A DNA stretch of 64,000 nt, taken from assembly GCF_036898095.1 (NCBI RefSeq), contig NC_090757.1:63371081-63435080 (forward strand), in the 5' to 3' direction. How positions within the stretch are numbered: the first letter of the stretch is position 1; every line of letters begins with the position of its first letter. Shown one piece after another: positions 1-14,800 of the stretch. A program made the position numbers and the translations under genes. Source of the stretch: Palaemon carinicauda. Lineage: Eukaryota; Arthropoda; Malacostraca; Decapoda; Palaemonidae. Under the pieces are notes generated by a model. It saw nothing but the letters and a program-made list of their open reading frames with translations. It was not told the origin of the DNA and did no database searches.

Positions 1-3000
1 ATTGATATGACAGACTGCTGGTGAAGTAAAGGGTAATTTAATAATCCAAAATTAGTTCCCATACCTTCTTGTCTTGTCCCATTTATATGACAGACTGCTG
101 GACAATTAAGGGGTAATTCAATAATCCTAAATTAGTTCCCATACCTTCTTGTCTTGTCTTAGTGATATGGCAGACTGCTGGACAAGTAAAGGGTAATTCA
201 ATCATCCGAAATTAGTTCCCATACCTTCTTGTCTTGTCCTATTGATATGGCAGAACTGCTGGACAAGTAAAGTGTAATTTAATAATCCAAAATTAGTTCC
301 CATACCTTCTTCTCTTGTCCTATTTATATGGCAGACTGCTGGACAAGTAAAGAATAATTTAATAATCCAAAATTAGTTCCCATACCTTCTTGTCTTGCCC
401 TATTGATATGGCAGACTGCTGGACAAGTAATTGGTAATTTAATAATCCAAAATTAGTTCCCATATCTTCTTGTCTTGTCCTATTGATATGGCAGACTGCT
501 GGACAAGTAAAGGGTAATTTAATAATCCAAAATTAGTTCCCATACCCTCATGTCTTGTTCTGTTGATATAACAGACTGCTGGACAATTAAGGGGTAATTC
601 AATAATCCCAAATTAGTTCCCATACCTTCTTGTCTTGTCCTATTGATATGATAGACTGCTGGATAAGTAATGCGTAATTTGAAAATCCCAAAATAGTTCC
701 CGTACCTTCTTGTCTTGTCCTGTTGATATGACAGACTGCTGGACATGTAATGGGTAATTTGATAATCCGAAATTAGTTCCCATACCTTGTTGTCTTGTCC
801 TAATGATATGACAGACTGCTGGACAAGTAAGGGGTAATTTATTAAGCTGCAATTAGTTCCCATACCTTCTTGTCTTGCCCTATTGATATGACAGACTGCT
901 GGACAAGTATTGTGTAATTTGATAATCCGAATTTAGTTCCCATACCTTGTTTTCCTGTCCTATTGATATGACAGACTGCTGGATAAGTGAGGGGTAATTT
1001 ATTAATCCGAAATTAGTTCCCATACCTTCTTGTCTTTTCCTATTGATAAGGCAGACTGCTGGACAAGTAAGGGGAATTTTAATAATCCGAAATTAGTTAT
1101 CGTACCTTCTTGTCTTGTCCTATTGATATGACCTACTGTTGGACAAGTAAGGGGTAATTTAATGATCCGAAATTAGTTCCCGTAAATTCTTTTCTCATCC
1201 TTTTGGTATGAGAGACTTCTGGACAAGTAAAGGGCCAGTTAATAATCTGAAATTAGTTCCCGTACCTTCTTGTCTTGTCTTATTGATATGACAGACTGTT
1301 GGACAAGTAAGGGGCCAGTTAATAATCCGAAATTAGGTCCCGTACCTTCTTGTGTTGTCCTATTGACATGACCGACTGCTGGCCAAGTAAGGGGTAATTT
1401 AATAATCCGAAATTAGTTCCCGTAAATTCTTCTCTCGTCTTATTGGTATGACAGACTTCTGGACAAGTAAAGGGCCAGTTAAGAATCTGAAATTAGTTCC
1501 CGTACCTTCTTCTCTTGTCCTATTGATATAACAGACTGCTGGACAAGTAAGGGGCCATTTAATAATCCGAAATTAGGTCCCGTAACTTCTTGTGTTGTCC
1601 TATTGATATGGCAGACTGCTAGACAATTAAGGGCTAATTTAATAATCCGAAATTAGTTTCTGTACCTTTTTCTCTTGTCCTATTGATATGACGGACTGCT
1701 GGACAAATAAGGGGCCAGTTTATAATCTGAAATTAGGTCCCGTATCTTCTTGTCATGTCCTATTGATATGACAGTCTCTTGGACAAGTGAGGGGCCTGTT
1801 AATAATCCGAAATTAGGTCCCATACCTTCTTGTCATGTCGTATTGATATGACAGACTGCTGGATAAGTAAGGGGTAATTGAATAATCCGAAATTAGTTTC
1901 TGTGCCATCTTGTCCTGTCCTATTGATATGACAAACTGCTGGATAAGTAAGGAGTAATTTGATAATCCGAAATTAGTTACCGTACCTTCTTGTCTTGTCC
2001 TATTGATATGACCAACTGCTGGAAGAGTAAAGGGCCAGTTAATAATCCGAAATTAGTTCCCGGCCTTCTTGTCTTGTCCTATAGATATGGCAGACTGCTG
2101 GACAAGTAAAGGGTAATTTAATAATCCAAAATTAGTTCTCGTACCTTCTTGTCGTGTCCTGTTGATATGGTGGAATGCTGGACAAGTAAGGGGTAATTTA
2201 ATAATCCGAAATTAGTTTCCGCACCTTCTTGTCTTGTCCTGTTGATATGACAGACTGCTGGACAAGTAAGGGGTAATTTAATAATCCAAAATTAGGTCCC
2301 GTACCTTGTTGTCTTGTCCTATTGATATGATAGATTGCTGGACAAGTAAGGGGTAATTTAATAATCCGAAATTAGTACACGTACCTTCTTGTCTTGTCCT
2401 GTTGATATGACAGATTGCTGGACAAGTAGGGGGTAATTCAATAATCCGAAATTAGTTCCCGTACCTTGTTGTCTTGTCCTATTGATATGACAGATTGCTG
2501 GACAAGTAAGGGGCCAGTTAATAATCCGAAATTAGGTCCCGTACCTTCTTGTCTTGTGCTGTTGATATGACAGACTGCTGGACAAGTAAGGGGCCAGTTA
2601 ATAATCCAAAATTAGTTCCCGTACCTTCTTGTCTTGTCCTATTGATATGACAGACTGCTGGACAAGTAAGGGGTAATTCAATAATCCGAAATTAGTTCCC
2701 GTGTCTTTTTGTCTTGTCCTATTGATATGGCAGACTGCTGGACAAGTAAAGGGTAATTTAATAATACAAAATTAGTTCTCGTACCTTCTTGTCGTGTCCT
2801 GTTGATATGATACACTGCTGGAAAAGTAAGGGGTACTCTAATAATCCGAAATTAGTTACCATGCTTTCTTGTCTTGTCCTATCGATATGGCAGACTGCTG
2901 GACAAGTAAAGGGTAATTTAATAATCCAAAATTAGTTCCCATACCTTATTGTGTTGTCCTATGGATATGACAGAATGCTGGACAAGTAAGGGGCCAGTTA

Positions 3001-4199
3001 ATAATCCGAAATTACGTCCCGTACCTTGTTGTCTTGTCCTATTGATATGGCAGACAGCTGGACAAGTAAAGGGTAATTTAATAATCCGAAATTATTATCC
3101 GTACCTTCTTGTCTTATCCTATTGATACGGCAGACTGCTGGACAAGTAAAGGGTAATTTAATAATCCGAAATTAGTTTCCGTACCTTCTTGTCTTGTCCT
3201 GTTGATATAACAGACTGCTGGACAAGTAATGGGTAATTTGATAATCCGAAATTAGTTCCCCTACCTTCTTGTCTTGTCTTGTTGATATAACAGACTGCTG
3301 GACAATTAAGGGGCCAGTAAATAATCCGAAATTAGGTCCCGTACCTTGTTTTCTTGTCCTATTGAAATGACAGATTGCTGGACAAGTAAGGGGTAATATA
3401 ATAATCAGAAATTAGTACCCGTACCTTCTTGTCTTGTCTTATTGATATTGACAGATTGCTGGACAAGTAAGGGGTAATTCAATAATCCGAAATTAGTTCC
3501 CGTACCTTCTTGTCTTGTCCTATTGATATGACAGAATGCTGGACAAATAACGGGTTATTTAATAATCCGAAATTAGGTCCCGTACCTTGTGGTCTTGTCC
3601 TATTGATATGATAGATTGCTGGACAAATAAGGGGTAATTTAATAATCCGAAATTAGTACCCGTACTTTCTTGTCTCGTCCTATTGATATGACAGATTGCT
3701 GGACAATTAAGGGGTAAATTAATAATCCGAAATTAGTACCCGTACATTCTTGTCTTGGCCTGTTGATATGACAGATTGCTGGACATGTAAGGGGTAATTT
3801 AATAATCCGAAATTAGGTCCCGTATCTTGTCTTGTCATATTGATATGACAGATTTCTGGACATCTAAGGGATAATTTAATAATCCGAAATTAGTACCCGT
3901 ACCTTCTTGTCTTGTCCTATTGATATGACAGATTGCTGGGCAAGTAAGGGGTAATTTAATAATCCGAAATTAGTTCCTGTACCTTCTTGTCTTGTCCTAT
4001 TGATATGACAGAATGCTGGACAAGTAAGGGGCCAGTTAATAATCCGAAATTAGGTCCCGAACCTTCTTGTCTTGTGCTGTTGATATGACAGACTGCTGGA
4101 CAAGTAAGGGGTAATTTAATAATCCGAAATTAGTTCCCGTACCTTCTTGTCTTGTCTTATTGATATGACAGAATGCTGGACAAGTAAAGGGTCAGTTAA

Positions 4200-4496
4200 C
4201 CCTTTTACCCCCAAAGGACGTACTGGTACGTTTCACAAAGCTCATCCCTTCACCCCATTGACATATTGGTACGTTCTTGAAAAAAAATGCTATTTACATT
4301 TTTTTTCATAATTTTCATAATTTTTTGAGAAACTTAAGGCATTTTCCAAGAGAATAAGACCAACATGACCTCTCTATGATGAAAATTAAGGCTGTTAGAG
4401 CAATTTTTGAAAAATATACTGCAAACTGTGCTTGAAAAAAAATAACCTTCTGGGGTTAAGGGCTGGACAGTTCCAAATAGCCTTGGGGTAAAAGGG
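4200..4496. mobile_element. piggyBac-type MITE, copy 1 (297 bp)
   Basis: A 297-bp insertion interrupts a satellite monomer. The ends are inverted repeats: CCCTTTTACCCC on the left and GGGGTAAAAGGG on the right. TTAA lies directly on both sides (4,196-4,199 and 4,497-4,500), while uninterrupted monomers have a single TTAA at the same place. TTAA duplication with CCC...GGG ends is the signature of piggyBac-superfamily elements. There is no coding capacity, so it is non-autonomous. Inside are GGACGTACTGGTACGT near the left end and a poly-A/poly-T rich middle. Confidence 0.9.
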
Positions 4497-5590
4497 TTAA
4501 TAATCAGAAATTAGTTCCCTTACCTTCTTGTCTTGTCCAATTGATATGACAGACTGCTGTACAAGTAAGGGGCCAGTTAATAATCCAAAATTAGTACCCG
4601 TACCTTCTTGTCTTGTCCTATTGATATGACAGACTGCTGGACAAGTAAGGGGTAATTTAATAATCCGAAATTAGTTCCCGTGCCTTCTTGTCTTGTCCTA
4701 TTGATATGGCAGACTGTTGGACAACTAAGGGGTAATTTAATAATCCAAAATTAGTTCTCGTACCTTCTTGTCGTGTCCTGTTGATATGATAGACTGCTGG
4801 ACAAGTAAGGGGTAATCTAAAAATCCGAAATTAGTTCCCATACCTTCTTGTCTTGTCCCATTGATATGACAGACTGCTGGACAAGTAAGGGGCCAGTTAA
4901 TAATCCGAAATTAGTTCCCGTACCTTCTTGTCTTCTCCTATTGATATGACAGACTGCTGGACAAGTAAGGGGTAATTTAATAATCCAAAATTAGTTCCCA
5001 TACCTTGTTGTCTTTTCCTATTGATATGGTAGAACTACTGGACAAGTAAAGGGTAATTTAATAATCCAAAATTAGTTCTCATATCTCCTTCTCTTGTCCT
5101 ATTGATATGGCAGACTGCTGGACAAGTAAAGAGTAATTTAATAATCCAAAATTAGTTCCCATACCTTCTTGTCTTGTCCTATTGATATGGCAGACTGCTG
5201 GACAAGTAAAGGGTAATTTAATAATCCAAAATTAGTTCCCATACCTTCTTGTCTTGTCCTATTGATATGGCAGACTGCTAGACAAGTAAAGTGGAATTTA
5301 ATAATCCGAAATTAGTACCCATACCTTCTTGTCTTATCCTGTTGATATAACAGACTGCTGGACAATTAAGGGGTAATTCAATACTCCGAAATTAGGTCCT
5401 GTACCTTCTTGTCTTGTCCTATTGATATGACAGACTGCTGGACAACTAAGGGGTAATTTAATAATCCGAAATTAGTACCCGTACCTTCTTGTCTTGTCCT
5501 GTTGATATGACAGACTTCTGTACAAGTAATGGGTAATTTGATAATCCAAAATTAGTTCCCATACCTTGTTGTCTTGTCCTAATGATATGA

Positions 5591-8500
5591 CAGACTGTTG
5601 GACAAGTAAGGGGTAATTTATTAATCTGAAATTTATTCCTGTAGCTTCTTGTCTTGCCCTATTGATATAACAGACTGCTGGACAAGTAATGGGTAATTTG
5701 ATAATCCGAAATTAGGTCCCATACCTTGTTGTCTTGTCCTATTGATATGACAGACAGCTGGACAAGTAATGGGTAATTTTATAATCCGAAATTAGTTCCC
5801 ATACCTTATTGTCTTGTTCTATTGATATGACAGACTGCTAGACAAGTAAGGGGTAATTTAATAATCCAAAATTAGTTCCTGTACCTTCTTGTCTTCTGCT
5901 ATTGATAAGGCAGACTGCTGGACAATAAGGGGAAATTTAATAATCGGAAATTAGTTACCATACCTTCTTGTGTTGTCCTTTTGATATGACCGACTGCTGG
6001 ACAAGTAAGGGGTAATTCAATAATCCGAAATTAGTACCTGTAAATTCTTTTCTTGTCGTATTGGTATGACAGACTTCTGGACAAGTAAGGGGCCAGTTAA
6101 TAATCCAAAATTAGGTCCCGTAACTTCTTGTGTTGTCCTATTGATATGGCAGACTGCTAGACAATGAAGGGCTAATTTGATAATCCGAAATTAGTTTCCT
6201 TACCTTTTTGTCTTGTCCTGTTGATATGACAGACTGCTGGACAAGTTAGGGGTAATTTAATAATCCGAAATTAGTTTCTCTACCTTCTTGTCTTGTCCTA
6301 TTGATATGACAGACTGCTGGACAAGTAAAGGGCCAGTTAATAATATGAAATTAGGTCCCGTACCTTCTTGTCATGTCCTATTGATATGACAGTCTGCTGG
6401 ACAAGTAAGGGGCCAGTTAATAATCTGAAATTTGGTCCCGTAACTTCTTGTGTTGTCCTATTGATATGACAGACTGCTAGACAATTAAGGGCTAATTTAA
6501 TAATCCGAAATTAGTTTTTGTACCTTTTTCTCTTGTCCTATTGATATGACGGACTGCTGGACAAATAAGTGGCCAGTTAATAATCTGAAATTAGTTCCTG
6601 TACCTTCTTGTCATGTCCTATTGATATAACAGACTGCTGGACAAGTAAGGGGCCAGTTAATAATCCGAAATTAGGTCCCTTAACTTCTTGTGTTGTCCTA
6701 TTTATATGGTTGACTGCTAGACAATTGAGGGCTAATTTAATAATCCGAAATTAGTTTTTGTACCTTTTTCTCTTGTCCTATTGATATGACGGACTGCTGG
6801 ACAATTAAGGGGCTAGTTAATAATCTGAAATTAGTTCCCGTACCTTCTTGTCATGTCCTATTGATATGACAGTCTTCTGTACAAGTAAGGGGCCAGTTGA
6901 TAATCCGAAATTAGGTCCCGTACCTTCTTGTCTTTTCGTATTGATATTACAGACTGCTGGACAAGTAAGGAGTAATTAAATAATCCGAAATTAGTTTCTG
7001 TGCCTTCTTGTCCTGTCCTATTGATATGACATACTGCTGGACAAGTAATGGGTAATTTGATAATCCGAAATTAGTTCCCATACATTGTTGTCTTTTCCTA
7101 TTGATATAACAGACTGCTGGACAAGTGAGGGGTAATTTAATAATCTGAAATTAGTTACCGTACTTTTTTGTCTTGTCCTATTGATATGACCAACTGCTGG
7201 ACAAGTAAGGGTAATTTAATAATCCGAAATTAGTTCTCGTAAATTCTTGTCTGGTCCTATTGATATGACAAACTGCTGGACAAGTAAAGGGTCAGTTAAT
7301 AATCCGAAATTAGTTCCCGTGCCTTCTTTTCTTGTCTTATTGATATGGCAGACTACTGGACAAGTAAAGGGTAATGTAATAATCCAAAATTAGTTTTCGT
7401 TCCTTCTTGTCGTGTCCTGTTGATATGATAGACTGCTGGACTAGTAAGGGGTAATCTAATAATCCGAAATTAGTTCCCGTGCCTTCTTTTCTTGTCCTAT
7501 TGATATGGCAGACTGCTGGACAAGTAAAGGGTAATTTAATAATCCAAAATTAGTTCTCGTACCTTATTGTCGTGTCCTGTTGATATGATAGACTGCTGGA
7601 CAAGTAAGGGGTAATCTGAAATTAGTTCCTATGCCTTCTCTTCTTGTCCTATTGATATGGCAGACTGCTGGACAAGTAAAGGGTAATTTAATAATCCAAA
7701 ATTAGTTCCCATACCTTTTTGTCTTGTCCTATTGATATGACAGACTGCTGGTGAAGTAAAGGGTAATTTAATAATCCAAAATTAGTTCCCATACCTTCTT
7801 GTCTTGTCCCATTTATATGACAGACTGCTGGACAATTAAGGGGTAATTCAATAATCCCAAATTAGTTCCCATACCTTCTTGTCTTGTCTTAGTGATATGA
7901 AAGACTGCTGGACAATTAAGGGGTAATTTAATCATCCGAAATTAGTTCCCATCCCTTCTTGTCATGTCCTATTGATATGGCAGAACTGCTGGACAAGTAA
8001 AGTGTAATTTAATAATCCAAAATTAGTTCCCATACCTTCTTCTCTTGTCCTATTTATATGGCAGACATCTGGACTAGTAAAGGGTAATTTAATAATCCAA
8101 AATTAGTTCCCATACCTTCTTGTCTTGCCTTATTGATATGGCAGACTGCTGGACAAGTAAAGGGTAATTTAATAATCCAAAATTAGTTCCCATATCTTCT
8201 TGTCTTGTCCTATTGATATGGCAGACTGCTGGACAAGTAAAGGGTAATTTAATAATCCAAAATTAGTTCCCATACCTTCTTTTCTTGTCCTGTTGATATA
8301 ACAGACTGCTGGACAATTAAGGGGTAATTCAATAATCCTAAATTAGTTCCCATACCTTCTTGTCTTGTCCTATTGATATGACAGACTGCTGGATAAGTAA
8401 TGCGTAATTTAATAATCCCAAATTAGTTCCCGTACCTTCTTGTCTTGTCCTGTTGATATGACAGACTGCTGGACAAGTAATGGGTAATTTGATAATCCGA

Positions 8501-8640
8501 AATTAGTTCCCATACCTTGTTGTCTTGTCTTAATGATATGACAGACTGCTGGACAAGTAAGGGGTAATTTATTAAGCTGCAATTAGTTCCCGTACCTTCT
8601 TGTCTTGCCCTATTGATATGACAGACTGCTGGACAAGTAA
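5591..8640. repeat. Nested duplication within the satellite, left copy
   Basis: This block of about 38 monomers recurs 3,182 bases to the right with only a few differences (for example CAGACAGCTG versus CAGACTGCTG, and ATAATCTGAA versus ATAAACTGAA). Neighbouring monomers within the block differ from each other far more than the two blocks do, so the block was copied as a unit and recently. Confidence 0.85.
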
Positions 8641-8772
8641 GGGGTAATCTGAAATTAGTTCCTATGCCTTCTCTTCTTGTCTTATTGATATGGCAGACTG
8701 CTGGACAAGTAAAGGGTAATTTAATAATCCAAAATTAGTTCCCATACCTTTTTGTCTTGTCCTATTGATATG

Positions 8773-11700
8773 ACAGACTGTTGGACAAGTAAGGGGTAAT
8801 TTATTAATCTGAAATTTATTCCTGTAGCTTCTTGTCTTGCCCTATTGATATAACAGACTGCTGGACAAGTAATGGGTAATTTGATAATCCGAAATTAGGT
8901 CCCATACCTTGTTGTCTTGTCCTATTGATATGACAGACTGCTGGACAAGTAATGGGTAATTTTATAATCCGAAATTAGTTCCCATACCTTATTGTCTTGT
9001 TCTATTGATATGACAGACTGCTAGACAAGTAAGGGGTAATTTAATAATCCAAAATTAGTTCCTGTACCTTCTTGTCTTCTCATATTGATAAGGCAGACTG
9101 CTGGACAATAAGGGGAAATTTAATAATCGGAAATTAGTTACCATACCTTCTTGTGTTGTCCTTTTGATATGACCGACTGCTGGACAAGTAAGGGGTAATT
9201 CAATAATCCGAAATTAGTACCTGTAAATTCTTTTCTTGTCGTATTGGTATGACAGACTTCTGGACAAGTAAGGGGCCAGTTAATAATCCAAAATTAGGTC
9301 CCGTAACTTCTTGTGTTGTCCTATTGATATGGCAGACTGCTAGACAATAAAGGGCTAATTTGATAATCCGAAATTAGTTTCCTTACCTTTTTGTCTTGTC
9401 CTGTTGATATGACAGACTGCTGGACAAGTTAGGGGTAATTTAATAATCCGAAATTAGTTTCTCTACCTTCTTGTCTTGTCCTATTGATATGACAGACTGC
9501 TGGACAAGTAAAGGGCCAGTTAATAATATGAAATTAGGTCCCGTACCTTCTTGTCATGTCCTATTGATATGACAGTCTGCTGGACAAGTAAGGGGCCAGT
9601 TAATAATCTGAAATTTGGTCCCGTAACTTCTTGTGTTGTCCTATTGATATGACAGACTGCTAGACAATTAAGGGCTAATTTAATAATCCGAAATTAGTTT
9701 TTGTACCTTTTTCTCTTGTCCTATTGATATGACGGACTGCTGGACAAATAAGTGGCCAGTTAATAAACTGAAATTAGTTCCTGTACCTTCTTGTCATGTC
9801 CTATTGATATAACAGACTGCTGGACAAGTAAGGGGCCAGTTGATAATCCGAAATTAGGTCCCTTAACTTCTTGTGTTGTCCTATTTATATGGTTGACTGC
9901 TAGACAATTGAGGGCTAATTTAATAATCCGAAATTAGTTTTTGTACCTTTTTCTCTTGTCCTATTGATATGACGGACTGCTGGACAATTAAGGGGCTAGT
10001 TAATAATCTGAAATTAGTTCCCGTACCTTCTTGTCATGTCCTATTGATATGACAGTCTTCTGTACAAGTAAGGGGCCAGTTGATAATCCGAAATTAGGTC
10101 CCGTACCTTCTTGTCTTTTCGTATTGATATTACAGACTGCTGGACAAGTAAGGAGTAATTAAATAATCCGAAATTAGTTTCTGTGCCTTCTTGTCCTGTC
10201 CTATTGATATGACATACTGCTGGACAAGTAATGGGTAATTTGATAATCCGAAATTAGTTCCCATACATTGTTGTCTTTTCCTATTGATATAACAGACTGC
10301 TGGACAAGTGAGGGGTAATTTAATAATCTGAAATTAGTTACCGTACTTTTTTGTCTTGTCCTATTGATATGACCAACTGCTGGACAAGTAAGGGTAATTT
10401 AATAATCCGAAATTAGTTCTCGTAAATTCTTGTCTGGTCCTATTGATATGACAAACTGCTGGACAAGTAAAGGGTCAGTTAATAATCCGAAATTAGTTCC
10501 CGTGCCTTCTTTTCTTGTCTTATTGATATGGCAGACTACTGGACAAGTAAAGGGTAATGTAATAATCCAAAATTAGTTTTCGTTCCTTCTTGTCGTGTCC
10601 TGTTGATATGATAGACTGCTGGACTAGTAAGGGGTAATCTAATAATCCGAAATTAGTTCCCGTGCCTTCTTTTCTTGTCCTATTGATATGGCAGACTGCT
10701 GGACAAGTAAAGGGTAATTTAATAATCCAAAATTAGTTCTCGTACCTTATTGTCGTGTCCTGTTGATATGATAGACTGCTGGACAAGTAAGGGGTAATCT
10801 GAAATTAGTTCCTATGCCTTCTCTTCTTGTCCTATTGATATGGCAGACTGCTGGACAAGTAAAGGGTAATTTAATAATCCAAAATTAGTTCCCATACCTT
10901 TTTGTCTTGTCCTATTGATATGACAGACTGCTGGTGAAGTAAAGGGTAATTTAATAATCCAAAATTAGTTCCCATACCTTCTTGTCTTGTCCCATTTATA
11001 TGACAGACTGCTGGACAATTAAGGGGTAATTCAATAATCCCAAATTAGTTCCCATACCTTCTTGTCTTGTCTTAGTGATATGAAAGACTGCTGGACAATT
11101 AAGGGGTAATTTAATCATCCGAAATTAGTTCCCATCCCTTCTTGTCATGTCCTATTGATATGGCAGAACTGCTGGACAAGTAAAGTGTAATTTAATAATC
11201 CAAAATTAGTTCCCATACCTTCTTCTCTTGTCCTATTTATATGGCAGACATCTGGACTAGTAAAGGGTAATTTAATAATCCAAAATTAGTTCCCATACCT
11301 TCTTGTCTTGCCTTATTGATATGGCAGACTGCTGGACAAGTAAAGGGTAATTTAATAATCCAAAATTAGTTCCCATATCTTCTTGTCTTGTCCTATTGAT
11401 ATGGCAGACTGCTGGACAAGTAAAGGGTAATTTAATAATCCAAAATTAGTTCCCATACCTTCTTTTCTTGTCCTGTTGATATAACAGACTGCTGGACAAT
11501 TAAGGGGTAATTCAATAATCCTAAATTAGTTCCCATACCTTCTTGTCTTGTCCTATTGATATGACAGACTGCTGGATAAGTAATGCGTAATTTAATAATC
11601 CCAAATTAGTTCCCGTACCTTCTTGTCTTGTCCTGTTGATATGACAGACTGCTGGACAAGTAATGGGTAATTTGATAATCCGAAATTAGTTCCCATACCT

Positions 11701-11822
11701 TGTTGTCTTGTCTTAATGATATGACAGACTGCTGGACAAGTAAGGGGTAATTTATTAAGCTGCAATTAGTTCCCGTACCTTCTTGTCTTGCCCTATTGAT
11801 ATGACAGACTGCTGGACAAGTA
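8773..11822. repeat. Nested duplication within the satellite, right copy
   Basis: This is the right copy of the block at 5,591-8,640, offset by 3,182 bases. The 130 bases between the copies (8,641-8,772) repeat the sequence near 7,600-7,740, which fits unequal exchange between out-of-register monomers. Confidence 0.85.
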
Positions 11823-14800
11823 ATGGGTAATTTGATAATCCGAAATTAGTTCCCATACCTTGTTGTCCTGTCATATTGATATGACAGACTGCTGGATAAG
11901 TAATGGGTAATTTTATAATCCGAAATTAGTTCCCATACCTACTTGTCTTGTTCTATTGATATGACAGACTGCTGGATAAGTGATTGGTAATTTAATAATC
12001 CGAAATTAGTTCCCATACCTTCTTGTCTTTTCCTATTGATAAGGCAGACTGCTGGACAAGTAAGGGGTAATTTGATAATCCGAAATTAGTTCCCATACCT
12101 TCTTGTCTTGCCCTATTGATATGGCAGACTGCTGGACAAGTAAAGGGTAATTTAATAATCCAAAATTAGTTCCCATATCTTCTTGTCTTGTCATATTGAT
12201 ATGGCAGACTGCTGGACAAGTAAAGGGTAATTTAATAATCCAAAATTAGTTCCCATACCTTCTTGTCTTGTCCTGTTGATATAACAGACTGCTGGACAAT
12301 TAAGGGGTAATTCAATAATCCTAAATTAGTTCCCATACCTTCTTGTCTTGTCCTATTGATATGACAGACTGCTGGATAAGTAATGCGTAATTTAATATTC
12401 CCAAATTAGTTCCCGTACCTTCTTGTCTTGTCCTGTTGATATGACAGACTGCTGGACAAGTAATGGGTAATTTGATAATCCGAAATTAGTTCCCATACCT
12501 TGTTGTCTTGTCCTAATGATATGACAGACTGCTGGACAAGTGAGGGGTAATTTATTAACCTGCAATTAGTTCCCGTACCTTCTTGTCTTGCCCTATTGAT
12601 ATGACAGACTGCTGGACAAGTAATGGGTAATTTGATAATCCGAAATTAGTTCCCATACCTTGTTGTCCTGTCATATTGATATGACAGACTGCTGGATAAG
12701 TAATGGGTAATTTTATAATCCGAAATTAGTTCCCATACCTTTTTGTCTTGTTCTATTGATATGACCCACTGCTGGATTAGTGAGGGGTAATTTAATAATC
12801 CGAAATTAGTTCCCGTACCTTCTTGTCTTTTCCTATTGATAAGGCAGACTGCTGGAGAAGTAATGGGTAATTTGATAATCCGAAATTAGTTCCCATGCCT
12901 TGTTGTCCTGTCATATTGATATGACAGACTGCTGGATAAGTAATGGGTAATTTTATAATCCGAAATTAGTTCCCATACCTACTTGTCTTGTTCTATTGAT
13001 ATGACAGACTGCTGGATAAGTAATGGGTAATTTTATAATCCGAAATTAGTTCCCATACCTACTTGTCTTGTTCTACTGATATGGCAGACTGCTGGACAAG
13101 TAATGGGTAATTTGATAATCCGAAATTAGTTCCCATACCTTGTTGTCCTGTCATATTGATATGACAGACTGCTGGATAAGTAATGGGTAATTTTATAATC
13201 CGAAATTAGTTCCCATACCTACTTGTCTTGTTCTATTGATATGACAGACTGCTGGATAAGTAATGGGTAATTTTATAATCCGAAATTAGTTCCCATACCT
13301 TCTTGTCTTGTCCTGTTGATATGACAGACTGCTGGACAAGTAAGGGGAATTTTAATAATCAGAAATTAGTTACCGTACCTTCTTGTCTTGTCCTATTGAT
13401 ATGACTTACTGCTGGACAAGTAAGGGGTAATTTAATGATCCGAAATTAGTTCCCGTAAATTTTTCTCTCATCTTTTTGGTATGACAGACTTCTGGACAAG
13501 TAAAGGGCCAGTTAATAATCTGAAATTAGTTCCTGTACCTTCTTGTCTGGTCCTATTGATATGACAGACTGCTGGACAAGTAAGGGGCTAGTTAATAATC
13601 CGAAATTAGGTTCCGTACCTTCTTGTGTTGTCCTATTGATATGACCGACTGCTGGCCAAGTAAGGGGTAATTTAATAATCCGAAATTAGTTCCTGTAAAT
13701 TCTTCTTTCGTCCTCTTGGTATGACAGACTTCTGGACAAGTAAAGGGCCAGTTAATAATCTGAAATTAGTTCCCGTACCTTCTTCTCTTGTTCTATTGAT
13801 ATAACAGACTGCTGGACAAATAAGGGGTCATTTAATAATCTGAAATTAGGTCCCGTAACTTCTTGTGTTGTCCTATTGATATGGCAGACTGCTAGACAAT
13901 TAAGGGCTAATTTAATAATCTGAAATTAGTTTCTGTACCTTTTTCTTTTGTCCTATTGATATGACGGACTGCTGGACAAATAAGGGGCCAGTTTATAATC
14001 TGAAATTAGGTCCCGTATGTTTTTGTCATGTCCTATTGATATGACAGTCTTCTGGACAAGTAAGGGGCCAGTTAATAATCTGAAATTAGGTCCAGTACCT
14101 TCTTGTCTTGTCTTATTGATATGACAGACTGCTTGACAAGTAAGGGGTAATTGAATAATCTGAAATTAGTTTCTGTGCCATCTTGTCCTGACCTATTGAT
14201 ATGACAAACTGCTGGACAAGTAAGGGGTAATTTGATAATCCGAAATTAGTTACCGTACCTTCTTGTCTTGTCCTATTGATATGACCAACTGCTGGACAAG
14301 TAAAGGGCCAGTTAATAATCCGAAATTAGTTCCCGGCCTTCTTGTCTTGTCCTATTGATATGGCAGACTGCTGGACAAGTAAAGGGTAATTTAATAATCC
14401 AAAATTAGTTCTCGTACCTTCTTGTCGTGTCCTGTTGATATGGTGGAATGCTGGACAAGTAAGGGGTAATCTGATAATCCGAAATTAGTTTCTGTACCTT
14501 CTTGTCTTGTCCTGTTGATATGACAGACTGCTGGACAAGTAAGGGGTAATTTAATAATCCGAAATTAGGTCCCGTACCTTGTTGTCTTGTCTTATTGATA
14601 TGACAGATTGCTGGACAAGTAAGGGGTAATTTAATAATCCGAAATTAGTACCCCTACCTTCTTGTCTTGTCCTGTTGATATGACAGATTGCTGGACAAGT
14701 TAGGGGTAATTCAATAATCCGAAATTAGTTCCCGTACCTTCTTGTCTTGTCCTATTGATATGACAGATTGCTGGACAAGTAAGGGGCCAGTTAATAATCT

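Noticed and set aside
519..863. Open frames on the minus strand across the satellite (also 640, 19,843, 26,023, 26,973)
   Set aside because: The peptides are translations of the 80-bp monomer in rotating frames; there are no start context, domains or codon patterns.
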